Origin: Plantago ovata | Lineage: Eukaryota; Streptophyta; Magnoliopsida; Lamiales; Plantaginaceae | Reading direction: 5' to 3' | Length of the DNA stretch: 64,000 nucleotides | NCBI GenBank assembly: GCA_028274465.1 | Contig: CM051456.1 | Location: 69,116,753 to 69,180,752 of the forward strand | In this document: one piece after another, positions 8,620 to 19,650 of the stretch | How the letters are laid out: the number at the start of each line of letters is the position of its first letter | Numbering within the stretch: the stretch's first letter is position 1 | Notes under the pieces: model-generated | Told to the model about the DNA's origin: nothing | What the model saw: only the letters and a program-made list of their open reading frames with translations | Database searches by the model: none | Position numbers and translations under genes: made by a program

Positions 8620-11535
8620 CTAGAGCCAATCACCTACGTGTCTAACACCTATGTTGTTGAAATGTCTAACATGTTTGTCAATGTTCAACACTTTGGTGAA
8701 AGGATCTGCCACATTTTCCTCAGTGGAAACTCGTTCTATAGATACTTCTCCTCTAGCTATCATCTCTCTAATTAGATGATACTTCCTAGGTACATGCTTA
8801 TTCTTGTTAGTGGATCTTGGTTCCTTTGCTTGTGCAACAGCGCCTTCGTTGTCGCAGTAGACCGTTATAGGACTACTCTTAGGAACTACCCCTAGTTCCT
8901 TTAGGAATTCTAAAATCCAGACAGCCTCCTTTGAGGCTATTGCAGCAGCAATGTACTCGGATTCGGTCGTAGAATCAGCCAAGGTGGATTTCTTTGAACT
9001 CTTCCAAGTGACGGCTCCACCATTGAGTGTATACACATACCCAGTTTGTGATTTGTAGTCGTCTGGGTCCGATTGGAAACCAGCATCGACATAACCACTC
9101 ATTCGCAACTCTTGTTGTCCACCATATACCAGAAAGGAATCTTTAGTTCTTCTAAGATACTTAAGAATTGCTTTCACAGCTGTCCAGTGTTTCATACTTG
9201 GATTCTGTTGGTGTCGACAAGTACAGCTAAGCGCATATGCCACATCTGGCCTTGTACAATTCATGGTATACATGATAGATCCAATAGCTGATGCATGTGA
9301 GATTCTTTTCATGTGTTCGATCTCCTCATCTGTAGAAGGACTATCCTTCGTAGTGAGAGCAACGCCATGTCTAGCTGGTAAGAAACCTTTATTGGATCCA
9401 TCCATATTAAAGCGTTTCACTATTTTGTCGACATATGTGGACTGTGACAACCCTAACAATCTTCGGGATCTATCCCTATAGATTTTGATTCCAAGAATGT
9501 AACAGGCTTCACCTAAGTCTTTCATCGAGAAAGTCTTAGATAACCACTCCTTTGTGGATCGTAACATTTGGACATTGTTTCCCATGATTAATATGTCATC
9601 AACATATATAACCATGAAAACAATTCCAGCATCGCTGCGTTTAACATAAACGCATGGATCTTCCGCACATCTGATGTAGTCAAACGATTTGACTGCTTCA
9701 TCAAAGCGAATATTCCAACTCCTTGAGGCTTGCTTTAGTCCATAAATGGATCTCTTTAGCTTGCAAACTAATTTGGGATTTGACTTAGATGTAAAACCTT
9801 CAGGTTGTATCATATACACCTCTTCCTCGAGATTTCCGTTAAGGAAAGCAGTTTTCACATCCATTTGCCAAATCTCATAATCATAGTATGCTGCTATAGC
9901 AAGTAAAATTCGAATAGACTTAAGCTTGGCTACTAGTGAAAAAGTTTCGTCATAATCGATACCATATCGTTGACTATAACCTTTCGCCACCAGTCTAGCC
10001 TTGTATGTCTGCATGTTGCCATCAGCATCTGTTTTCCTCTTGAAAACCCATTTGCAACCGATAGGTCTAACCCCTTTTGGTGCATCAACCAAGTCCCATA
10101 CTTGATTCTCATACATTGAGTCTATTTCGGATTTCATGGCTTCTTGCCACCTGCTTGAATCAATGCCCAACATTGCTTCTTTGTAAGTCTTAGGGTCATC
10201 TTTGTGAGATAAGTCAAGTTCAAACTTGTCATCTTCCAAGAGTAAACTTATCTTCTTGCAAGCTTTCACTTCTAACCTTTTAGACCGACGGAGTGCGGGT
10301 TTGTTTGGCTGTATTGGCTGTATATCCTGATTGTGAGATGGTTCAACTTGTTCAATCTGTTGAACAGTTGAAGTCGGGTCAGATGCCACAGTTGCACGTG
10401 GTTCAGGTGCAACGGTTGCAACTGTATCCTGGGGAGTTGGTTCCGACATGACCTGTTGAACCGTTCCAGTCGGTTCAGTCAATGTCGGCTTGGTAGGGGC
10501 ATTTTGGGAATTAGTCAAGTTTCCTAAAATGCTCCCACTGGCTGGCAGATATCTTCCCAGAGATGTGCTCGAGCCATAAGATCCTCCTTGAGCTCCCACT
10601 GAATCATTGTCATAAATATTTGACAATTCATTTACCTCAATGTTATTTTCTTGTTCTTGGATTTCCTCGAGTTTTATCTCATTTCTACCATGTTGCTTGA
10701 AGACATAATCATCTTCCAGAAAGGCAGCCTGTCTGGAAACAATGATGTTATGTTCCTCAGGCAGATAGAAGTAGTAACCCTTGGTTTCCTTAGGATATCC
10801 AATAAAATAACATTTCTCACTTTTGGGTTCCAGTTTCCTTGCGAGCATTATTTTCACATTTGCTGGACAACCCCAAGCATCCATATGCGAAAGACTTGGC
10901 TTCTTGCCATACCATAACTCATACGGTGTTTTCTCGACTGATTTGGATGGAACCCTATTCAGAATATATATTGAGTCTAGTAACGCGTATCCCCATAAGA
11001 AGATTGGAAGAGTTGTGAAATTCATCATGGATCTTACCATGTCTAACAAAGTTCGATTTCTCCTCTCAAAAACACCATTCCTTTGTGGTGTTCCTGGTGG
11101 AGTCCATTGTGATTGAATTCCATTAAGCTTTAAGTAATCCAAAAATTCCTTACTTAAGTATTCTCCTCCTCGATCTGATCGAAGAGTCTTAATACTTCTT
11201 TCAAGTTGTTTCTCTACTTCAACCTTATATTCTTTGAATTTCTCAAAAGCTTCAGCTTTGTGTTTCATAAGATACACATAGCCAAACCTAGGGAAATCAT
11301 CGGTAAAGGTTATGAAGTAAGAATACCCAACCCTAGCTTGAGTTTTAAAAGGTCCACACACATCAGAGTGAACTAACTCAAGTACTTGTTTAGCACGGGT
11401 ACCTTTTCCGGAAAAAGGTTTCTTGATCATTTTTCCTTTAAGACATGATTCACAATTCTCATATGATTCAAAATCAAATGGTGCTAAATAGTCTAACTTT
11501 CTTAACCTTGCAATTGTTGTCTCATTAATGTACCA
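8620..11535 (-). pseudogene. pol: copia pol: integrase, reverse transcriptase and RNase H of element B
   Basis: A long frame (936 residues from the Met at 11430, open upstream to about 11535) carries the end of the pre-integrase zinc region (CESCLKGK). The integrase core follows with its acidic residues in HSDVCGPF, LRSDRGGEY and FERRNRTL. After a Pro/Thr-rich spacer comes reverse transcriptase with WVFKRK, QMDVKTAFLNG, YGLKQASRSW and the catalytic YVDDI. RNase H follows, with a TESEYIA motif and VYCDNEGA. The stop is next to the PPT. The frame is intact from integrase to the end, but the normal upstream WHCRLGH reads as WHCRLGT then shifts at about 11537 (loss of one base), so no complete Gag-Pol can be made. 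Lineage within copia is uncertain. Confidence 0.93.
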
Positions 11536-11645
11536 AGTCTACAATGCCACAAGTAAGTGATATTTCTTGAATTATCAAGCTTTGGTCGTTTGTTTTGCAT
11601 ATGAAATAAATAAATTATGTCTACATTCAAGTAAGTACAAACCAT
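11536..11645 (-). pseudogene. copia pre-integrase segment, frameshifted
   Basis: Between protease and integrase the minus strand encodes SPLMNGLYLL and later TYLWHCRLG, the usual GAG-pre-integrase region, but in frames that do not join either neighbour. At least two small indels lie in this 110-bp stretch. Confidence 0.7.
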
Positions 11646-12371
11646 TCATAAGAGGAGAACCATTATGCGAAAAATAACAATTATATTGGCAAAACCGAAG
11701 GAAAACCCTTCATTGTCTAACATAGGAATGGAAATAATGTTTCTTACAATAGAAGGAATGAAATAACAATTATTCAATTCTAAAACAAAATCCGAGGGTA
11801 AATTTAATCTATAAGTTCCAACACGTAGGGCAGCAACGGACGATCTATTTCCTACGCGTAGATCAATTTTCCTTGGTCTAACCTGTCGGCTATCAATGAG
11901 CCCCTGCAAATTGTTACAAATGTGTGAGCCACAAGCAGTATTTAATACCCAACAATTCGAGTTTTGTGTAGACATATTTATCTCAATGACAAACATACCT
12001 TGATGGGAGCCACCATGCGTGGTCACAACTCCATCAGCAATTGCCTTCGGGCAGTCTCTCTTCCAGTGTCCTTTCTGCTTGCAGTAAAGACACGTCTCCT
12101 TCTCCATGTTCACCACCTTCTTCTGATTTCCAGCCTTACGCTTAAAAACCTTAGCCTTAGGTCCAACCTTTGGCTTCTTGGTTTGCTTAGCCTTTCCCTT
12201 TGAGCCATAGCCCTTAGGGTGAGCCTTCGTAGATGATCCAACCAACATAACAAACTTCCTCTTAGGTTGAGCCTGTTCATAGGTCTTAAGCATATTATGA
12301 ACTTCAGGAAGTGTAGCATCCTTGGTATTCATATTGTAATTCATGATGAATGTGGAATATGAATCCGGCAA
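11646..12371 (-). pseudogene. gag: copia gag C-terminus and protease of element B
   Basis: The frame starts with the end of the copia capsid (PDSYSTFIMNYNMN), a Lys-rich linker and a CCHC zinc knuckle CLYCKQKGHWKRDC that would bind RNA. Protease follows, in which the catalytic triplet normally read as D-T/S-G/A appears as N-T-A within WVLNTACGSHIC (codon AAT near 11950). Asp to Asn should abolish protease activity. The end of the frame runs out of phase with integrase. It overlaps gag1 (12341-12859) by 31 bp in another frame, showing an indel near 12380. Confidence 0.88.
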
Positions 12372-12859
12372 TGATTGAGGATGATGATGACTGAAACATG
12401 GTTCTCAAATTTGATTCCAGCAGTTGCCAGTTTCTCAATGAGTCCAATCATCTTGAGCACGTGTTCAGATACATTTCCTCCTTCAGACATCCTCATTTTG
12501 AAGATTTCTCTAAGAAGATCAAACTCAACACTCTTAAAAACAGTTCCAAAGAGGCTTTTGAGGTGCTCGAGCATTTCATATGGCATCATGTTTTCATGTT
12601 GCCTGTGCAGCTCCATAGTCATTGCAGCTAGCATAACACACTGTACGTTAGCAGCATCATCTGTGTGCTTCTGGTGAGCAACTTTGTCAAACTTAGCAAG
12701 CTCAGTAGCAACAGTAGGAGGAGTGGGGATTGGTTCGTCCAAGACGTACTCAATTTTCTCTTGCCTAAGCACCAAACGAATGTTACGGATCCAATCCATA
12801 AAGTTGGCACCAGTAAGAGTGCATTTCTCCAAGATCATTCTTATGGACAGATTGGCCAT
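12341..12859 (-). pseudogene. gag: copia gag N-terminus (UBN2-type capsid) of element B
   Basis: The ATG at 12859 begins a 172-residue frame with the pattern of copia Gag: LTGANFMDWIRNIRLVL near residue 15, EMLEHLKSLFG near residue 95, then a REIFKMRMSEGG segment. The last residues (after about 157) are frame-shifted; the true continuation is in the 11646-12371 frame. This is the virus-like-particle structural protein of the retrotransposon. Confidence 0.88.
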
Positions 12860-13434
12860 CTTTTCAGACCTAGAGAAGTAAATAAGTAAAACTGAAATTA
12901 ATACTCTAAAATAACTTCTATGATCACAATCATCGACTAAATAAACTAGGACTTTAGCTTTATTCAGTTCTCACTATTTTCACATACTCCTGACCCCTTT
13001 AGAGAGTACGAACCATTATTTTACAATAGTTGTAGTGAGCCAAGATCCATGCTTGCACTATTATAGCCCCAGCTATGGCTGATCACTATAATAACCAAAC
13101 AGGTAGGTATCCAAACCAATTGTACAATACAACTCTTGGTTGATCAAAACCATTTTGATCGATGTCCTCAAATTATGCCTGACGCTATGGCAACTCGACA
13201 TAATTCAAGTAAGTCATAACCATCACACGGCACCAACAATGGTCCTATGAAGGCAACTTTCTTACGGCAAACGGAGTAAGCACTATGGTGCATATTACCC
13301 ACGAGATTAGTAAGTCCATTTAACCTTCAATTATGATGGGTGACATCATGCGATTTAATCGAGACTTAAATTAATTGGGGAACATTTAAATGGGGTATTT
13401 AATCGCTTGACCAAGATCCCTAACATGCATCACA

Positions 13435-13593
13435 TAATGGGTGCCGCCTACCCAAGGCTCATGCAATGCGGTCCAACAAGTAATGAGTGCCGCCTACTCA
13501 TACATTTCAATTGCGGACTAGCAAGTAATGGGTGCCGCCTACCCATGCATATGACAGATGCGGTCCGGAAACTAATGGGTGCCGCCTACCCAT
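13435..13593. repeat. Four-copy tandem hairpin array in copia leader
   Basis: Four units spaced 45-47 bp apart each contain AATGGGTGCCGCCTACCCA (6-bp stem, 7-nt loop GCCGCCT), at 13435, 13481, 13526 and 13573. The spacers share a GCGGNC segment. Unit 2 reads ATGAGT...ACTCAT, with changes in both arms that keep the pairing. Confidence 0.88.
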
Positions 13594-14323
13594 ACAATAA
13601 AAACGGACTAACGATATTTAAATACAATATTTAAATATTAAATTGCTCATGTAGACATTCAACACATGTGATACAACCAAGTTGGAGCAAACAAGTAGTT
13701 GTTGTGGATTATTATCATTATATGTAAGTCAAAATTTAATTTATAAATTCTCTAAGAATTTTCAAAACATTTAAAACAAGTTTTAATAATAATATAATCT
13801 TCCAAAGCATTACATTACTATTGAAATGTAGTTTATAAACTATTTATAAACTAAAAAACATGTTACTAAATATTATAAACTTATATTTATGTCTCTAAAC
13901 ATTTTAATCACTTTCCAAAAGTGTTAAGAGGGTTTAAATATAATTTATAAACCATTTATAAATTAAATAACAAGTTTCTAAAACTCCAGGGACCTCTTTA
14001 TAATTCGCAGAAAGTTAAGATTAAGTTTCTGGGTCAATTTGAAACCATTCAGCAAATTCTAGGGTCAATTCGCAACAATCCGAAGTTCAAGGGCTTGAGC
14101 CCCAATAAGACAGAATTGTCAAATTGGGACACAAGTCCCCGAAATATTGCTTCTTGCCTATAACTAAGAAAAGATTCCAAAACCTTTAATCTTCATTTCA
14201 ACTTCGAATTCAAGGTCCAAATCGTGTTCTAAACATCATATGTCATCCAAGATGAACTCGCAACCATTCAATTTCCCAGAAAAACAAAAAATGATTTTTT
14301 TTTTTTTTTATAAACGTCCGATC

Positions 14324-14362
14324 GGGTTGAACGGAATCAACCCAATCGATTCCGTTCGACCC
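14324..14362. repeat. Inverted repeat in copia leader
   Basis: Arms gggttgaacggaatc (14324-14338) and gattccgttcgaccc (14348-14362) pair at 14 of 15 positions around a 9-nt loop. A poly(T) run lies just to the left. Confidence 0.8.
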
Positions 14363-14911
14363 GGTTCTCGCTTGCTTCATCTTTCCCATGTTCCAATGAC
14401 TCTTCTCCATATAGTTTTGGTTTGATTCGAGGATTATGTTTACAAAACTTGAAATCACCATTAATGGTGTTTCAAAGCTCCATAACCCATAAACCAAATT
14501 AGCCTTGTTACTTGAGGGACAGAGAAGAAGAGATTGAAACGAGGAAGATGAAAGACGATGATAAGGAGCCAAGCTCCGGTGGATGTCACCTCGCCGGCCA
14601 GTTTCTGTTCACAGCCGTGAACATGGAGTCGACTGACTCCCCAAATTTATTTTTTTTAATCTTTTCCTTTTCTAATTATCTAATAAAAAGAATCTGGAAA
14701 AATAATACTAATGTGATTTATTTCCTTTCTTTAAATCTAATATGAAGAATCTGGAAATAAAATACATATACAGTTATAATAAAACCCATCTTTCTTTTCT
14801 TTTCTTTGAATCCAATTAAAGAATCTGAAATTTTTATACATTTACATACTAATAATAATCCACAACAACATTAAATATAAATCATAAACGAATATAGTCA
14901 TGAATCAGCCC

Positions 14912-14924
14912 AGCTCCGATACCA
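14912..14924 (-). other. Primer-binding site of copia element B (initiator tRNA-Met)
   Basis: The minus strand reads TGGTATCGGAGCT one base inside the LTR. It is the tRNA-iMet complement with one change (usual form TGGTATCAGAGC). Confidence 0.85.
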
Positions 14925-14925
14925 C

Positions 14926-15700
14926 TGTTAGAAAGTGAGAAGAAATTGCCTCTAAGGCTAAGCAGCGGAAGTTTAAAATTTTAATCTCACTAAACTGATA
15001 TGACTATATTCGTTTTAATCTAGAAGAAATCACTTACGTGTCCTCCAGTAGATAAGTCAATTCACCGAGTAGCTGTTCCTCAATCTCCAGATAGAGCCTT
15101 GTAATCTCCTCGTCCGGCTGGTTGATTTCTTCTTCGTCAGAGATGAAATCTTCGTCAACAAAATCTCCAAGATGACTCATCAACAGGTTGATTACTTCCT
15201 TCGACCTTGGTATCCACGGGCAGTGATTTCTATCAAGAACGCTAGGATGTTCTTCTGTTTATTTTTAAGCTAATGGAAAAAGAATATTTTCTGACTATCA
15301 GAAAATCTTTTACGTATGTTGTGAATAAAGACTTTTCTTCTTTCTTTCTGATTTAGTCAGTAAGTTGGTTCAGAAAATCACGTAAGATTTTTACCAAGTA
15401 AATCTTATTGACAAGGAGACTTCAAAAGTCATCAACTAACCAACAAAGAGATAATAATTAATTATCTCCGTCAAAACAAGAAAAGAATAAGTCAAAAGAA
15501 GAAAATGGAAGAGAGAGTCACGTGGGGACAGCTGTCCCCAACCGTTTCACATGCACGCGCCATTTTCCACTCGCTTGGCACGTGCCATGCACGCGCCAGG
15601 CCTGGCAAAGAACTGGTCCGCTCGGCCCAGCTGGTTGCTGGTCTTCTTTCTCTTCTTGGGCTCTTCTTAGGCTGCTCTAAATCCCGCCCAAGTGCACAAG
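14926..15700 (-). repeat. 5' LTR of copia element B, first part
   Basis: Begins TGTTAGAAAG next to the primer site and matches 6678-7436 of the other LTR. It is cut by element C after ...gtgcacaag. The last five bases, acaag, are repeated at 29589-29593. Confidence 0.93.
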
Positions 15701-17050
15701 TGATGAATGTGTATTTTACACCTATTTTAGCTATCCTCTATGTTAATTTAGCTATATTTTAATGCATTTTAATAGAATAGTGTCACGTTTCCCTTTAGAT
15801 TTTATTTTACAGGTTTTGGTTGAAATTGGAGGATTTCCGGGAAATTATATTGAAGTTGGCAAGGAATTGGTGTTCCAGAAGCCTATTTGGAGTATCTGAA
15901 GGTTTCCGGATGGGATTTGGAGTCTAGAGGCCGAATCTGGAGGTTAGAAGGCTACTAGAAGTCAGAAACCGAGTCGGAAAAGGGGAAGAAATCCAAAAAT
16001 GCGTCAAAAATGCGGATTTCCGCGAGAAATTCTCTGGGGCGAACCGCCCCAGAGGTGGGGCGAACCGCCCCACACCGGGCGAACCGCCGGGTGTGTGGGG
16101 CAAACCGCCCCACAGTATTTCGGGGCCTATATATAGTTGCTCAGTTTTCTCCGAAAATCATATCTTTCCAGACCTACTTTCTCACCTCTCTCTATAGTTT
16201 TAGGTAGGAACTTCCCGGGGCCTGTCCTGGGAGTTCCGTAGCTTAGGGGATACTTTTTCATAGCAGATTGGAGCTCGTAGGATCGCAATTCTTCGGAGAT
16301 TGACAACCTTCGGTAACTTGTATCTTACAGTTTAATCTACTTATTTTATATATCTTTCAATATGTTTTCTTCTATGATTTCTGTTTATTGCATGCTTATT
16401 ATGAGTAGCTAAACTTATCATTGGTGGTAGTATGTGAATTCTTAGCGAAGAGAAGATAATCATGCTAATGGCTATATCGCGCATTATACTCCGTGTCATT
16501 GCTTTATTTCGTTGATCAGTTGCAACCAAAATTCTCGTATGTTGTATTAATTATTATACACAATTGGACACTTGTCGACCATCAGACCAATTATCTTCGT
16601 AGTGTTGAGTAATTACGGAACACATTAGGACAATCATCAGACCAATTATCTTCGTAGTGTTGAGTAATTACGAAACACATTAGGACAATCGTGATTGACT
16701 TGTCAGACCAATTATCTTCGTAGTGCTTAATATTTGCAACAGGACACTAGATTGATTCAAAGATCTCTATGCAAGACCGAGGAATTTATGCATGATTATC
16801 GACCCGTTATGTTAAGAAGGACCATACTATCACCAATCTCCATTATCTACTAGAAACCCCCTTTTGCTATCTATCTGTTGTTTTATATTCTCTTGTTAAA
16901 TAGATAAAGCTAGTTATAGTCCTGAGAGAACGACACTCGAGTCATTCTACTGCTACACTACGGTTTTCGTTGTAGTTGTGGATTGCCTTTGGCTAATTAT
17001 AAATTTATTTGATTCGTTCGCATTGGGGCACGACATCCGCGCGTTCATCA
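15701..17050 (+). repeat. 5' LTR of element C
   Basis: Starts TGATGAATGTG and ends GTTCATCA before the primer site. Compared with the 3' LTR it lacks about 22 bp near base 15722 (between short cac repeats) but has one extra GC-palindrome unit near 16050, so the lengths are equal by coincidence. A 55-bp subrepeat occurs at 16581 and 16636, with a partial third near 16702. Confidence 0.95.
16034..16136 (+). promoter_or_regulatory. LTR promoter of element C: GC palindromes followed by TATA box
   Basis: Units such as GGGGCGAACCGCCCC and CCGGGCGAACCGCCGGG occupy 16034-16112. The TATA box TATATATAG follows at 16128-16136. The same order is seen in every LTR of the family. The transcription start would lie about 30 bp further on. 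Confidence 0.68.
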
Positions 17051-17053
17051 AAT

Positions 17054-17071
17054 TGGCGCCGCTGCCGGGGA
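17054..17071 (+). other. Primer-binding site of element C (tRNA-Asp)
   Basis: TGGCGCCGCTGCCGGGGA, one base different from the site of element A, three bases inside the LTR. Confidence 0.9.
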
Positions 17072-17204
17072 CTATACTCCTTTTTTATGTTTAATTTGTT
17101 TATATTTACAGCTTTAGATTTCTAATTCTACTAGTTTTAGTTTTCCTTTTTAATCTATCTCTGATACTCCTTTCCTAGCTTGTCACAGATATTCAGGTCT
17201 TGTG

Positions 17205-18005
17205 ATGGCTCGCCCACTTTTGAAATCATGGGTTCAACCCAACAAAGCAGTGATGAGAGGTCCAGCTATTGTTCTTTCTGCTGCAACTCGAGATTTGGAA
17301 ATCAAAAGTTGCATGTACCAGCAACTCCCGAGGTTCTATGGGTTGGCTAGGGAAGATGTTATGGGATACCTGAATGATATTGACGACTTTATCAACAATC
17401 TTCCAAGGCCCGGAGCAGGGATAACGGACGATGAGCTAAGGATGAAGGTTTTTGCTTTGGGGCTTGGTGATAAAGCCAAGGCATGGTTAGGCTCTCTGGA
17501 AGCCGGATCACTAGACACCTGGGACAAGGTGTATTATGCTTTTATGGAGAAATACTTTCCTCACACATTTACTACCGCGCTTAAGGCACAAATCACAGGA
17601 TTCAAACAGGACTATAATGAGACCATCTACACCACTTTCGAGAGGTTCAAGGACCTCATGCACAAGTGTCCACACCATGGTTTTGGGCTTCCTGATCTTG
17701 TCCAACACTTCTACAATGGACTCACATATGAGAGTCAACAGGTGGTGGATTTCCAATGCCGTGGTACTATCTGGGAAGAGACCGCCGAGGATGTGTGGGC
17801 GTGTTTCGAAAGGCTTGCTAAAGGATCTCAATCCAAGGATCCAAGAGCAATGGTTAGAAGGCGTGGACCTGAGGCCCCACCAAACCAGGAGATCCCAATG
17901 CATGAAGTGAATGGTGTGAGTGGCGATAGGTTCGAAGGTTTCGCCAATCAGATGAGGCAAGCTCTAAGTGGCCTAATCGGGACTTCTCTCTCCAACGAGG
18001 TATGT
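17205..18005 (+). pseudogene. gag: gag of element C, split by element D
   Basis: The first ATG (17205) gives MARPLLKSWVQP, shorter at the N-terminus than the product of E because the first exon-like part present at 46122-46300 is missing. The capsid domain is otherwise complete (AWLGSLEAGSLDTWDKVY, EKYFPH, HHGFGLPDLVQHFYNGL). It stops at the D insertion, inside the codon before the zinc knuckle. Rejoined across D, the frame would continue for only two codons before TGA at 25702-25704, which replaces the second knuckle cysteine, so gag was already damaged or was damaged after insertion. Confidence 0.87.
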
Positions 18006-18294
18006 TGTAACGCCCCATATTTATTTTATTTTATTTTAATTATTTAATTACCTAAATAAATTAATTTATTTGGTAGTTATTTAATTTCTTTCCCGCGTTA
18101 TCGAATTCGAACTACAAGACTTTATTATTTAGTGGACCGTTCGTGGTTTCATATTCGGGCTAGTTATTAATTCATTTGCAAGACTAGACTTGGCCCTTTG
18201 TTTTGATCCATCTCGTTTGGCCCAAGTCTGGCCCATTGTATTGAGGCCCATCAGCTAAACCCTAACCCTACCCCCCTTCCCACTTCACGCCACC

Positions 18295-18675
18295 ATGGGA
18301 AAAAGAAAGAAAAGAAAGCTGCTAATACTCTCTCTTCTCTCTCGCTCACCATCCAGATTCATCATCCTCATCTCATCACTTCCTTCCATTGCCATCTTTC
18401 ATCATCATCTCCCTTCATCTTCATCAATCACCATTAAACCCACCATAATCATCATCATCAGATCATCCCGTCACCATCATCACCATTCTTCAACCGGAGC
18501 TCTCCTCTGTTTCGTCTGGCGCCGCCAACCTCCATCCAGCCACCGCCGGTCCGTGCTCCGATCCCGTTCAAGCCGCCGCAAACGCCGATCTCTGTTTCCG
18601 TTCCGTCCGTTTAGCGTGCCGTTCGGATCGATCGATCCGTCGCCCTGTTCACCGGTTGCCGCGCCGCCGCGTTGA
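18295..18675 (+). other. ORF inside 5' LTR of element D (126 codons)
   Basis: The ORF opens GCCACCATGGGAAAAAG and encodes a basic start (MGKRKKRKL), then Ser/Ile/His-rich low-complexity sequence and an Arg/Ser-rich end. The copy in the 3' LTR (23276-24034) stays open for 252 codons, the difference being one C near 18631. I know no family for it. The composition suggests a leader region rather than a conserved protein. The start context and the telo box upstream are the only gene-like signs. Confidence 0.3.
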
Positions 18676-19594
18676 TCTGTTCGCTGTCTGTCCGATTCAA
18701 TCCATCGCGCCGCCGTGACCTCGTCGCCGTCGCCGCTGTCTGTCTGTCTCAATCGCCGCGCCGATCGATCTCCGCCGGTTCCGATCGCGCCAGTCTGCTC
18801 GCCCGTGTTCGCCGCTCCGATTCGCACGCCGCCGTAACGTTCTTCGCGCCACCGTCGCCGCGAATCGCCATTCGCTGCCGATTCGTTCGTCCGGTCCGGT
18901 TTGTTCGTCCGGTCCGTGCTCCGAGCCGATCGGTAAATTGGTTCGACCATTCCGTTCAGATTCAATTTTGATTTTGGTTCGATTCGAATCTGATTGATTT
19001 CTTTTCTTATTCCTTCGATTTGCAGATTAACTTTATTCTCTTTCGAAGGTAAATCTCAATTTCCTTTACTGTTCTTTCAATTCGAAACTCGTATTCTGTT
19101 TTGGACTTTTTACCCTTGGACCATTTTACCCTTGTACTGTCTGGCCATGTTGTTTGACTCGAACTGAGATCCGGGACTTAGGATTCGTTAGTTGTTGTTA
19201 CTGTTGTTAGACTTGTGACTTGTTTGACCCCGTATGTTGACCCTAGTTTGCTGTTGAGTATGAAAAGGATTGAATTGGACTCTGTTGATATTGTTTTGAA
19301 CTTTGTGGACTGATTTGGGAAACCTAAAAACCTAAAGGACCTTTTTGCAGTTTTACCGCTGACCGTAGTTGACTGACAGTAGGCTTTTATCGTAAACCTT
19401 TTTTCTTTTAGAAGACTGTTTAGTGTCTGGAAAACTGCTGGTTCGTTTGTACTGTCTGTTTTCGAAAAGGATTTTTCTTGCAATTTACCACTGGGGGTAT
19501 TTTGGTAATTTCCAGAATCTGAAAATCGAAAGAGTTTTTGAAAATGTTTTAAACTTAGTTTCTGTTTTTGTAAGTTAGTATTGACTTGACTTGC

Positions 19595-19650
19595 TAGCCT
19601 AGTTGGTTAGGTCCTTGCTTGACTAACTTAGAGGTCCCGAGTTCGAACCC
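19595..19650 (+). other. tRNA-like (Pol III A/B box) segment in 5' LTR of element D
   Basis: TAGCCTAGTTGG at 19595-19606 matches the A-box consensus TRGCNNAGTNGG exactly. AGTTCGAACCC at 19640-19650 matches the B-box consensus at 10 of 11 positions. The spacing of 33 bp is like that of a tRNA gene. It may be a SINE or tRNA remnant captured by the LTR. The same segment is at 24576-24631 in the other LTR. Confidence 0.6.

Larger units (their letters stand above)
12860..14911 (-). other. Long 5' leader of copia element B
   Basis: About 2 kb lies between the primer site and gag with no credible ORF. It contains the four-unit hairpin array at 13435-13593, an AT-rich middle (13600-14000), and a strong inverted repeat at 14324-14362. 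Such a leader would be transcribed and could hold packaging or translation signals, but this cannot be shown from sequence alone. Confidence 0.6.

Noticed and set aside
13435..13593. Regularly spaced palindromic repeats that look like a small CRISPR array
   Set aside because: The units are part of a plant copia leader, spacers are themselves related to each other, and no cas genes are present.
18257..18275. Telomere repeat
   Set aside because: Only about two AAACCCT units; this is a telo-box-like promoter motif, not telomeric DNA.
18480..18965. Arg/Asp-rich minus-strand ORFs in the LTR of element D (also 23549-23947)
   Set aside because: They are antisense to a GC-rich stretch of the LTR; length is explained by base composition.
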